Positions 1 through 6,658 of a stretch of 20,389 nt of DNA are shown one piece after another. Within the stretch, counting starts at the first letter, position 1, and the number at the start of each line of letters is the position of its first letter. Under the pieces are notes generated by a model. The model had not been told where the DNA came from. It did not search any database and saw only the letters and a list, made by a program, of their open reading frames with translations. The translations under genes were made by a program, and so were the position numbers. The stretch spans positions 1 through 20,389 of the forward strand of contig JAFGTI010000023.1 in the NCBI GenBank assembly GCA_016934175.1. The letters are read 5' to 3'. This DNA comes from Acholeplasmataceae bacterium (GTDB taxonomy: Bacteria > Bacillota_I > Bacilli_A > Acholeplasmatales > Acholeplasmataceae).

Positions 1-168
1 GCAAGACATTTCACACCATCATTAACAACCATAGCACAGGATCGTAAACTACTTGGTGAGACAGCTGCAAAAATGTTAATTCATTTAATTGAGTCTCCAG
101 AGGACGAAATAAGCGAAATTATTACACTTCCTGTCGAACTAATTGAGAGAGAATCTACAAGGAAGTAA
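1..168 (+). CDS. LacI/GalR-family transcriptional repressor, C-terminal fragment (truncated by the window edge)
   Basis: Frame 1 is open from the first base to TAA at 166-168, giving the last 55 residues. The pattern SLTTIAQD followed by LGETAAKMLIHLIE is the typical end of the LacI/GalR periplasmic-binding-protein-like effector domain, where the last strand and helix of the sugar-binding lobe lie. The DNA-binding domain is outside the window. The gene ends only 18 nt before the promoter of the phosphorylase gene, which carries two operator-like sites of the type this family binds. A local regulator of the glucan locus is therefore likely (inference). The effector may be a beta-glucan oligosaccharide or glucose, but the fragment cannot show which. 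Family assignment is fairly secure despite the short fragment; the specific target is inferred from position. Confidence 0.8.
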   Translation, partial: ARHFTPSLTTIAQDRKLLGETAAKMLIHLIESPEDEISEIITLPVELIERESTRK

Positions 169-186
169 AAAAAAAACATATATTTC

Positions 187-215
187 TTGAAAACGGTTCC
201 ACTATATGTTATTAT
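187..215 (+). promoter_or_regulatory. Sigma-A-type promoter for the glucan locus
   Basis: TTGAAA at 187-192 is separated by exactly 17 nt from TATTAT at 210-215. Each hexamer is one or two bases from the consensus, and the spacing is optimal. The predicted transcription start is near 222. The next TATTAT copy (215-220) is too far from the -35 box. This is the best promoter seen in the window and sits between the repressor gene and the phosphorylase gene. Two LacI/CcpA-type operator sites overlap and follow it. Confidence 0.65.
188..201 (+). promoter_or_regulatory. cre-like operator overlapping the -35 box
   Basis: TGAAAACGGTTCCA matches the CcpA cre consensus TGWAANCGNTNWCA at 13 of 14 positions; only the second W is C. 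It covers most of the -35 hexamer, so binding would block RNA polymerase. CcpA and other LacI-family proteins share this kind of site with a central CG. It could therefore serve carbon catabolite repression, the local LacI regulator, or both. Its centre lies 44 bp from that of the second site. Confidence 0.6.
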
Positions 216-231
216 ATTATATATAGCATAG

Positions 232-245
232 GGAAACCGATTTCC
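232..245 (+). promoter_or_regulatory. LacI-family operator just downstream of the transcription start
   Basis: GGAAACCGATTTCC is a near-perfect inverted repeat (10 of 14 bases self-complementary, the two mismatched pairs being C/A flanking the central CG) and matches the cre consensus at 12 of 14 positions, failing only at the two outermost. It starts about 10 nt after the predicted transcription start, a classical repressor roadblock position. It is the better candidate for the repressor encoded at the left edge (inference). Confidence 0.55.
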
Positions 246-640
246 TTACTGTGATTTTATTTCTGCTAAGAAATTATATGATTAGGTTAACCAAAGAAGG
301 CAAAAGACTCGAAGATTTAGTAATTGAGAATATTATTCTCATTAGGTTAACTGCTAGTCTTATAAATGCGTTATCTAATAGCATATCTATAATAGAATTC
401 CTCACATAGTTGAAGTGACTATTGATTAGAATTATTGAAATGATATAGAAATAGGTATTATGAATCCTTTAATAGTTAGAGAAATAAACTCATGAACCTA
501 GATATCATCATTAGTTAAATTTGGGAAATGTTATGAAGGTTTGAATTATATATTTAGACATATTAGATGTGTTACATTGATACCTAAAAAACATAAATGA
601 AAATGAGAAGTATTTGTATACTAATCTGGAGGGTACATGC
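246..640 (+). other. Long leader / intergenic region without a clear gene
   Basis: About 395 nt lie between the second operator and the phosphorylase start, and would be transcribed as leader RNA from the 187-215 promoter. Visible structure: ATTAGGTTAAC is repeated exactly at 281-291 and 341-351, 60 bp apart. A perfect GAGAAT/ATTCTC hairpin with a 3-nt loop lies at 326-340, with no U-run after it, so it is not a terminator. A short frame at 278-409 (43 codons, or 52 from GTG at 251) reads RLTKEGKRLEDLVIEN, which faintly resembles the end of a MarR-type regulator. A second short frame from ATG at 460 begins MNPLIVREIN before a stop, faintly like a MarR start. Neither has a convincing ribosome binding site. 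I recognise no riboswitch. It may be a decayed gene or a regulatory leader. Confidence 0.4.
326..340 (+). repeat. Small perfect hairpin in the leader
   Basis: Inverted repeat GAGAAT (326-331) and ATTCTC (335-340) with loop ATT. It lies between the two copies of ATTAGGTTAAC. The stem is short and AT-rich and no T-run follows, so it is not a terminator. It may be chance in AT-rich sequence. Confidence 0.3.
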
Positions 641-3600
641 ATGAATTATTCGTATGACAAAGAAGATTTTATTATAAATAACTATAATCGGCAATCTCCT
701 TTTGCTAACTTTCTTCCTGGACTTGCAGGAAGAAAAGGAATACCACTTTGGGCTTTTTATGTAAATAGAGCTCAAGGAATAAGTAGTTTTGGTATTCATA
801 ATAAAAATCATCCAATATTAGAATTTTCACCAGCGAATAAATCATATTCAACAGTTGGACAAACAGGATTTAGAACTTTTATAAAAATTAATCAACATGT
901 GTATGAACCATTTAAAGTAAATACACCTTATGAACATAAAATGATTGTAAGAAGAAATGAATTTACTATAGAAGAAATTAATGATGATTTAGGTATCAAA
1001 ATCAAAGTCACATATTTTGGTCTTCCTAATGAGACTTTAGGTGCAATTGTAAGAAATGTAAAAATAGAAAATCTTACTACAAATAATCTAGAAATTGAAT
1101 TAGTGGATGGTATTGCAGAAATATTACCTCATGGTGTAAGTAATTCCGATTTCAAAAATGTATCAAATTTACTGCCGAGTTGGTTTGTTGCAAACAACAG
1201 TGATTATGATTTTGCATTTTACACATTGAGATCATCTACATCAGATACATCTGAAGTAACAAAAGTAACACAAGGTAATTTCTTAATGGCTGCATTTGAA
1301 AACAATCTTATTAAGCCTATTGTTGATCCATATAAGATTTTCGGATATGATACAACGAAAACACTACCAGTAAATTTCATGAATAAATCGATTAAGGAAT
1401 TAAATCAAGAAGTAGATGTGCAAGTAAACCAAATACCTTGTGGCTTTATTCCTTTAGAGATGAATCTTAAGGGTAATAGTGTTTTTGAGTATAATCTTTT
1501 AAGTGGTAATACACATAACATTGAGTTCTTTAACAATTTATCAAAAAAGCTAATCAATGCCGAGTATTTAGTACAAAAAAGAATCGAATCGAAGCAATTG
1601 ATTGATGAATTAGTCAAAGATGTTGAAACATCAACAAATAGCGCAATTTTTGATGAGTATATTAAACAAAATTATTTAGATAATCTATTGAGAGGTGGAT
1701 ATCCATATAAGTTTGGGGCTCATGTCTTCCATCTTTACGCTAGAAGGCATGGAGATTTAGAAAGAGATTATAATTTCTTTAGTTTAGCTCCTGAGTTTTA
1801 CTCGACTGGAGATGGAAATTTTAGAGATGTATGTCAAAATAGAAGGCTAGATTCATTTGTTCATCCATTTGTTAAAGATTTTAATATTAAACATTTTTTT
1901 AGTCTCATCCAATTAGATGGATACAACCCATTAATTATAAAACCTATGAATTATCTTCTAGAGCATAATGCGAAGGAAGATATAATTCATAAACATTTTG
2001 GGTTTGAATCGAAAATGGAGAAATTCTTCACAAGTTCATTTACACCAGGTAAACTAGTCAATTTTGTTGAAAATGAGCAGATCAATGTTTTAACTAATGA
2101 AAATGCATATTTATTAGATGTTATGAATCATTCAGTAGAGTTAATTGAGAGTGCTTTTGGTGAAGGATATTGGTCTGATCATTTTGATTACTTATATGAT
2201 TTAGTAGAAGATTATTTGAGCATATATCCAGATGAAATTGATAATTTATTATTTAATACCAAAACATATAAAACTTTTGTTTCACCGGTTACAGTAGTAA
2301 AACAACAAAACAAATCGGTAATAAAAGAAGATGGAGAAATAAGACAGTATGGTTCTTTACTTCATAATGATCAACAAAAAGTTAATCAATTACAATTAGA
2401 CGTACATGGTTCAAATTGGGTAAAAATCAAAGATGATGTATATAAAACAAATCTTTATACAAAAATGTTAATGCTTGTTTTAAATAAACATGCATTGATT
2501 GACCAAGATTTTTATGGTGTTGAAATGGATGGTGAGAAACCTGGTTGGAATGATGCTATGAACGGGGTTCCTGGATTATTTGGTTCCGGTGTCTCAGAAA
2601 TGATAGAAGTCTTAAGAATTGTATCATTCTTAAAGGATAAGAAACACGGTCAATCAATAGAGATTCCAATTGAACTTTCAAACTTGTTAAAACAATTAAT
2701 TACTGAAGATAGTTATGAAGATAGATTAAATGCAAGAGAAGCATACAGAGAAAAAGTTAGATTTGGTATTACTGGAGAATATGAAAAAGTAAATTTCGAA
2801 GAATTAGAAAAATATTTCTTTGCTCTTGAAACTAAAATTACAGAAAAAATAAAAGAATTATATGAGATAAATGATGGGATTATACCAACTTTTATCACAC
2901 ACGAAGTCACTCAATTTGAAGCAATTAAAAGTGATGGTCAAAGCGTTATAGGAAATTATAATTTACCAATCGTTAAACCATTGAAATTCAAAACTAGATT
3001 TTTACCAAATTTCTTGGAAGCGCCAGCAAGATTATTTAAATCGGGTTTTGACAAAAACATTTTACAGGAAATGTATAAAAACATAAAAAAATCAGAGATC
3101 TATGATGCTGAATTAAAGATGTATAAAACAAGTGCTTCTTTAGATGATGAATCTATTGAGATAGGGAGAATTAGAGCCTTCACAAAAGGTTGGTTGGAAA
3201 GAGAGAGTAATTTCCTACATATGACTTACAAATATTTACTGGGACTAATAAAATCAGAGTTATATGAAGAATTTTATGAGGAATTAAAAACTAATTTGGT
3301 TTGTTTTATGAATCCTGAAGTTTATAAAAGAAGTACATTAGAAAATTCAAGTTTTATTGCATCAACTAATAATCCGAATAAATATGCACATGGCAAAGGA
3401 TTTTTTGCAAGGTTAAGCGGCTCTACAATTGAAACAATCGATATGTGGAAAGTTATGATGACTGGTGGACAACCATTTAAATATATTGATGGTGAATTAA
3501 TACTAAAATTTGAACCAAAATTACACAAAGATTTCTTTAAAGAAGATGGCACATTATCATTTACATTTATGAAGGAAATTCAAATCACATATGTCAATGA

Positions 3601-3757
3601 AACCAAGAGCCACACTTATGATAATCTAGAAGTATCTCACTATGAAATATCAGACGGTGAAGACATAAAAATCATTAAGGGAAGCTTTATACCATCTTTT
3701 TACGCAAAAAAAGTTAGATCTGGAGAGTATAAAAAAATTAAAGTCGTATTTAAATGA
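641..3757 (+). CDS. Inverting glycoside phosphorylase, probable beta-1,3-glucan phosphorylase (GH94/GH149/GH161 group)
   Basis: Probably a cytosolic enzyme (no signal peptide, no membrane segments) that cuts beta-glucosidic bonds with phosphate to give alpha-glucose-1-phosphate, saving one ATP per bond. The 1038-residue chain has the GH94-like order: N-terminal beta-sandwich (about 1-320), helical linker and (alpha/alpha)6 barrel (about 330-900), and C-terminal beta domain. Catalytic-region motifs are GDGNFRDVCQNRR (390-402), with Asp396 as the likely general acid, and KPGWNDAMNGVPG around 634-646. It is longer than GH94 cellobiose phosphorylases (about 800) or laminaribiose phosphorylases (about 900). 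Its length and the RDxxQNRR pattern fit the beta-1,3-oligoglucan phosphorylases of GH149 or GH161 better. The GH16 laminarinase and importer downstream support a beta-1,3-glucan substrate. The start is ATG 641, not the in-frame TTG at 614, because GGAGGG at 628-633 is ideally spaced. Phosphorylase class is secure; exact family and chain-length preference are inferred. Confidence 0.85.
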   Translation: MNYSYDKEDFIINNYNRQSPFANFLPGLAGRKGIPLWAFYVNRAQGISSFGIHNKNHPILEFSPANKSYSTVGQTGFRTFIKINQHVYEPFKVNTPYEHKMIVRRNEFTIEEINDDLGIKIKVTYFGLPNETLGAIVRNVKIENLTTNNLEIELVDGIAEILPHGVSNSDFKNVSNLLPSWFVANNSDYDFAFYTLRSSTSDTSEVTKVTQGNFLMAAFENNLIKPIVDPYKIFGYDTTKTLPVNFMNKSIKELNQEVDVQVNQIPCGFIPLEMNLKGNSVFEYNLLSGNTHNIEFFNNLSKKLINAEYLVQKRIESKQLIDELVKDVETSTNSAIFDEYIKQNYLDNLLRGGYPYKFGAHVFHLYARRHGDLERDYNFFSLAPEFYSTGDGNFRDVCQNRRLDSFVHPFVKDFNIKHFFSLIQLDGYNPLIIKPMNYLLEHNAKEDIIHKHFGFESKMEKFFTSSFTPGKLVNFVENEQINVLTNENAYLLDVMNHSVELIESAFGEGYWSDHFDYLYDLVEDYLSIYPDEIDNLLFNTKTYKTFVSPVTVVKQQNKSVIKEDGEIRQYGSLLHNDQQKVNQLQLDVHGSNWVKIKDDVYKTNLYTKMLMLVLNKHALIDQDFYGVEMDGEKPGWNDAMNGVPGLFGSGVSEMIEVLRIVSFLKDKKHGQSIEIPIELSNLLKQLITEDSYEDRLNAREAYREKVRFGITGEYEKVNFEELEKYFFALETKITEKIKELYEINDGIIPTFITHEVTQFEAIKSDGQSVIGNYNLPIVKPLKFKTRFLPNFLEAPARLFKSGFDKNILQEMYKNIKKSEIYDAELKMYKTSASLDDESIEIGRIRAFTKGWLERESNFLHMTYKYLLGLIKSELYEEFYEELKTNLVCFMNPEVYKRSTLENSSFIASTNNPNKYAHGKGFFARLSGSTIETIDMWKVMMTGGQPFKYIDGELILKFEPKLHKDFFKEDGTLSFTFMKEIQITYVNETKSHTYDNLEVSHYEISDGEDIKIIKGSFIPSFYAKKVRSGEYKKIKVVFK

Positions 3758-3771
3758 CAATTTGTAATAGA

Positions 3772-3804
3772 AGTTCATGATGAAAGTAGAAAACATTATG
3801 AACT
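3772..3804 (+). repeat. 11-bp stem-loop after the phosphorylase gene
   Basis: AGTTCATGATG (3772-3782) pairs with CATTATGAACT (3794-3804), 10 Watson-Crick pairs and one G-U pair, around an 11-nt loop. It begins 15 nt after the phosphorylase stop codon. No T-run follows, so it is not an intrinsic terminator. A 3'-end stabiliser or RNA-processing site that sets different levels for enzyme and transporter is plausible (inference). Confidence 0.5.
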
Positions 3805-3904
3805 GTCATAAAAATGATCAAGAATTTTGCCTGATTGTTTATATAGCAGTTGGTGGGTTAGATTTTAAAACTGATTAAAAGTATTTTTTTAAGAGTTAAA
3901 AATA

Positions 3905-3916
3905 TGAAAATTTTCA
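3905..3916 (+). repeat. Perfect 12-bp palindrome before the ATPase gene
   Basis: TGAAAATTTTCA is fully self-complementary and ends 5 nt before the GGAG ribosome binding site of the ATPase gene (3922-3925). It lacks the central CG of LacI/CcpA sites. It could be a binding site for another dimeric regulator, or a chance AT-rich palindrome. Confidence 0.3.
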
Positions 3917-3934
3917 GTAATGGAGATGTGTGAT

Positions 3935-5002
3935 ATGGCTAGTGTAACCTTAGAAAATGTAAAAAAAGTATACGATGACTCATTTATTGCTGTTCAGGAT
4001 GTTAATCTGAAAATTAAAAATGGTGAATTTGTTGTTCTTGTGGGTCCATCAGGTTGTGGTAAGTCAACAACACTGAGAATGATAGCTGGTCTAGAAGATA
4101 TCAGTGAAGGAAAAGTTTTTATTGATGATTTATTAGTGAATAAGATAGAAGCTAATGAACGAGATATTGCTATGGTATTTCAAAGCTATGCACTCTATCC
4201 ACATATGAATGTATTAGAAAATATTCAATTTGGTATTAGAATAAGAGGCAAAGACAGAGAATTATGTGAAGAAACGGCTTTAGAAGCAGCAAATGTATTA
4301 GGGCTTGAACAATACTTGGGAAGATATCCTAAACAACTTTCAGGAGGACAAAGACAGCGTGTGGCTTTGGGAAGAAGTATTGTTAGAAATGCAAAAGTGA
4401 TTTTAATGGATGAACCATTATCTAACTTGGATGCAGAATTAAGAGCTAAAATGCGCGTAGAACTTAGAAGAATCCACAATAAATATAAAAATACAACCAT
4501 TTATGTAACACATGATCAAACAGAAGCAATGACTATGGCAGATAGAATTGTTGTTATGGATAAGGGATTCATTCAACAGGTGAACACACCAATAGAGTTA
4601 TACAATAATCCTATTAATAAATTTGTTGCTGGATTTATTGGGTTACCCACAATGAACTTTATGGATGTGAAGATTAAAAATAATATATTAACTACATCAA
4701 CAGGAGATTCTTTTAAATTAACAGATCAATATGAAGATGAAGAATATATTTTAGGGATTAGGCCGAGTGATGTAAGTCTTAAAGAAGTTGAGTCAAGCTT
4801 AAAAATTAAATTAACTAGTGATTTTACAGAGATACATGGATCTGGCAATATAACTCGAGGTATTTACTCAAATAATGATTTTAATTTTATGTCACAAAAT
4901 TATTATGAAATAAATGAAGAAGTTGAATTGTTTGTACCTTTAAGTAAAGCATACTTATTTAATACGGAAACAGAAGTTAGAGTTAATCTAAAACTTAAAT
5001 AA
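3935..5002 (+). CDS. Sugar ABC transporter ATPase (MsmX/UgpC/MalK type)
   Basis: ATP-hydrolysing subunit on the cytosolic side of carbohydrate importers. All ABC motifs are intact in the 355-residue chain: Walker A GPSGCGKST (37-45), Q-loop Gln83 in FQSYALYPHMNV, signature LSGGQRQR (135-142), Walker B VILMDE (155-160), D-loop SNLDA and switch His193 in VTHDQTEAMT. The C-terminal 115 residues form the MOI-like regulatory domain of this family, with the GIRPSDV motif (274-280). Length is normal. I chose ATG 3935 (MASVTLENV) over the in-frame ATG 3920 because the GGAG at 3922-3925 would lie inside the longer version, and the family starts this way. It is the only ATPase in the window and probably energises both permease pairs; such ATPases are known to serve several importers. 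Confidence 0.93.
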   Translation: MASVTLENVKKVYDDSFIAVQDVNLKIKNGEFVVLVGPSGCGKSTTLRMIAGLEDISEGKVFIDDLLVNKIEANERDIAMVFQSYALYPHMNVLENIQFGIRIRGKDRELCEETALEAANVLGLEQYLGRYPKQLSGGQRQRVALGRSIVRNAKVILMDEPLSNLDAELRAKMRVELRRIHNKYKNTTIYVTHDQTEAMTMADRIVVMDKGFIQQVNTPIELYNNPINKFVAGFIGLPTMNFMDVKIKNNILTTSTGDSFKLTDQYEDEEYILGIRPSDVSLKEVESSLKIKLTSDFTEIHGSGNITRGIYSNNDFNFMSQNYYEINEEVELFVPLSKAYLFNTETEVRVNLKLK

Positions 5003-5023
5003 TAAAAAAAATAGGAGAAAATT

Positions 5024-6634
5024 ATGAAAAAAACATTTTTAATTGCAATGCTTGTTTTAATAAGTTTAATTATTAGTGCATGTAGTGGTAAAGATAAAGA
5101 GTTTAGCATCGATAGTGATGTTGAAACTACTATCTCAGTGATTTCTTGGGCGGGAGATGGTGTTTACTATGACGATATTGGGCACACTAATTTAAGTGTA
5201 GATGATTTAAAAAATCCTAAAGTAGCGTCTATGTATGCAAATGCAAAAGAATTTAATAAACTATTTCCAAATGTAAAAATTAATTATTACGGAAAACAAT
5301 ATGGACCAGATGATGGCGGCGTATATTGGGAAGACGAAATTGAAAACTTTAAAAACAAATATGGTGAGTACCCTAACGTAATTCCGCTTATGAATACGTC
5401 AGGTTTTATTCAAAAAGGATTCCTCGCTGACTTAAGTCGTTTTGAAGATGATATATATTATGATCAATTTAATGAAGGTCTTATGAAGCAAAATAATTTC
5501 TATGGCTTCCAAGCAGCATTACCAGGATATTTTATTCCTGCTGGAATTTTTGTTAATAATGATTTAATTGAGAATGAAAATCTTGATGAACCTAGTGTTG
5601 ATTGGACATTTAATCAGTTCACACAATTAGTGACTTCTGGCCAAAAAGGTCAAGGATCAGATACGTATGTAAGTATATCAGCTATGCCAGATTGGTGGAT
5701 TCAACAAGAATTTTTGTACAATCAATTATTTGATGGACCAATGGATGGAAAATACATTTCATTAAACAATGATTACACTAAGGAATTCTTTAGAGATGGT
5801 GTATCTCGTTGGTCAGATTATGATTTTTATGGTCAATCTGATGAAACATTCTTAGAGGATAATGAGAGTTGGGGAGCGCGCGCTTTTTCAAATGGGAAAT
5901 CAATCATTCATGGTTCTGAACCTTGGTTTATCACTGACTTCTCGACAGCAACCGGTTGGTTACCTGGACCAAGCGGATATGACATATACCCATTCCCATC
6001 ATATGCAGGAAGTGGGAACACTATTAGTACAATCACAGACCCTGTTGGAATTTTCAATTCATGTAATGATGATGGTTTATTACAGTGTAGCGCAGAAGAA
6101 GAACTTAAGATTAAAGTTGCTTATACATTCCAAGCATTCTCTTCAGTGGATACAAGAGCATGGGAAGCAAGAGTTGCTCAACAATATACAGATTCGGAAA
6201 CTGGAAGCATTGAAACTGGAGTTCTAGATTCATCTTTCCCTGTAACAACTGGGGAGTTATATGATGAACAGATGGAAATTTGGTTTTCATCTCCTAGACA
6301 TGCAATTTACAAAAATGAATCTATGGTAGGTTTCCAAGCAATTAATGAATTAATTAAAGCTGGAAACATTAAAGCAATCAGTGATAAATCGTATCCATGG
6401 TTCTATATTGATCCTGATTCAGGAGAGCAAAGAAGAATTTTTGAAGAATTTTTGACATATTATGCAATTGATGAAACTTATATAACGGAATCAGGATGGT
6501 ATGATGCATTTGCAGCAAAATTACCAGAATGGGAAATTTTATTTAACGAAAGATTAGATGATGTATTCGAAAATATTCAAAAGGGTTTACAAACCTATTA
6601 TGGATATGAAGAAAATGATGTGAGGTTTAATTAA
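5024..6634 (+). CDS. Sugar-binding lipoprotein of an ABC importer (family 1 solute-binding protein)
   Basis: Extracellular receptor that would capture sugar and deliver it to the permeases. The signal peptide ends in lipobox LIISAC with Cys20 as the lipidation site, so the protein is anchored to the outer face of the membrane. The mature chain starts with ISVISWAGDG (strand 1 of the fold). It is rich in aromatic residues, typical for oligosaccharide binding, for example the WGARAF and EPWFI segments in the middle. At 536 residues it is longer than simple sugar receptors (about 420), suggesting an oligosaccharide ligand. ATAGGAGA (5011-5018) gives a good ribosome binding site for ATG 5024. It sits 21 nt after the ATPase gene and 24 nt before a second, larger binding protein. 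Ligand specificity (beta-glucan oligosaccharide) is inferred from context only. Confidence 0.88.
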   Translation: MKKTFLIAMLVLISLIISACSGKDKEFSIDSDVETTISVISWAGDGVYYDDIGHTNLSVDDLKNPKVASMYANAKEFNKLFPNVKINYYGKQYGPDDGGVYWEDEIENFKNKYGEYPNVIPLMNTSGFIQKGFLADLSRFEDDIYYDQFNEGLMKQNNFYGFQAALPGYFIPAGIFVNNDLIENENLDEPSVDWTFNQFTQLVTSGQKGQGSDTYVSISAMPDWWIQQEFLYNQLFDGPMDGKYISLNNDYTKEFFRDGVSRWSDYDFYGQSDETFLEDNESWGARAFSNGKSIIHGSEPWFITDFSTATGWLPGPSGYDIYPFPSYAGSGNTISTITDPVGIFNSCNDDGLLQCSAEEELKIKVAYTFQAFSSVDTRAWEARVAQQYTDSETGSIETGVLDSSFPVTTGELYDEQMEIWFSSPRHAIYKNESMVGFQAINELIKAGNIKAISDKSYPWFYIDPDSGEQRRIFEEFLTYYAIDETYITESGWYDAFAAKLPEWEILFNERLDDVFENIQKGLQTYYGYEENDVRFN

Positions 6635-6658
6635 AAAATAAAAAAACGGCGGTAAGAT

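Larger units (their letters stand above)
3758..3934 (+). other. Intergenic gap between phosphorylase and transporter genes
   Basis: This is the only sizeable gap inside the locus. It holds a strong hairpin (3772-3804) and a perfect palindrome (3905-3916). Between them is a very weak AT-only stem, TTTTAA (3863-3868) with TTAAAA (3875-3880), followed three bases later by seven T (3884-3890). That could act as a leaky terminator but has no GC pairs. I find no convincing -35/-10 pair, so the transporter genes may be read through from the upstream promoter at reduced level. Confidence 0.4.

Noticed and set aside
326..340. Intrinsic terminator in the leader
   Set aside because: The hairpin is short and AT-rich and is followed by ATTAGG rather than a T-run.
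614..640. TTG-initiated extension of the phosphorylase
   Set aside because: The GGAGGG at 628-633 lies inside this extension and points to ATG 641.
584..811. Minus-strand frame of 75 codons across the phosphorylase start
   Set aside because: It is antisense to a clear gene, of low complexity, with no recognisable motif or ribosome binding site.
3827..3864. Possible internal promoter before the ATPase gene
   Set aside because: TTGCCT and TTGTTT candidates lack a matching -10 box at proper distance.
4225..4500. Minus-strand frame of 91 codons inside the ATPase gene
   Set aside because: It is a mirror of the conserved ABC motifs region; no protein features of its own.
5862..6227. Plus-strand 121-codon frame inside the binding-protein gene
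   Set aside because: Out-of-frame shadow of the lipoprotein gene; its translation shows no domain pattern and it has no ribosome binding site.
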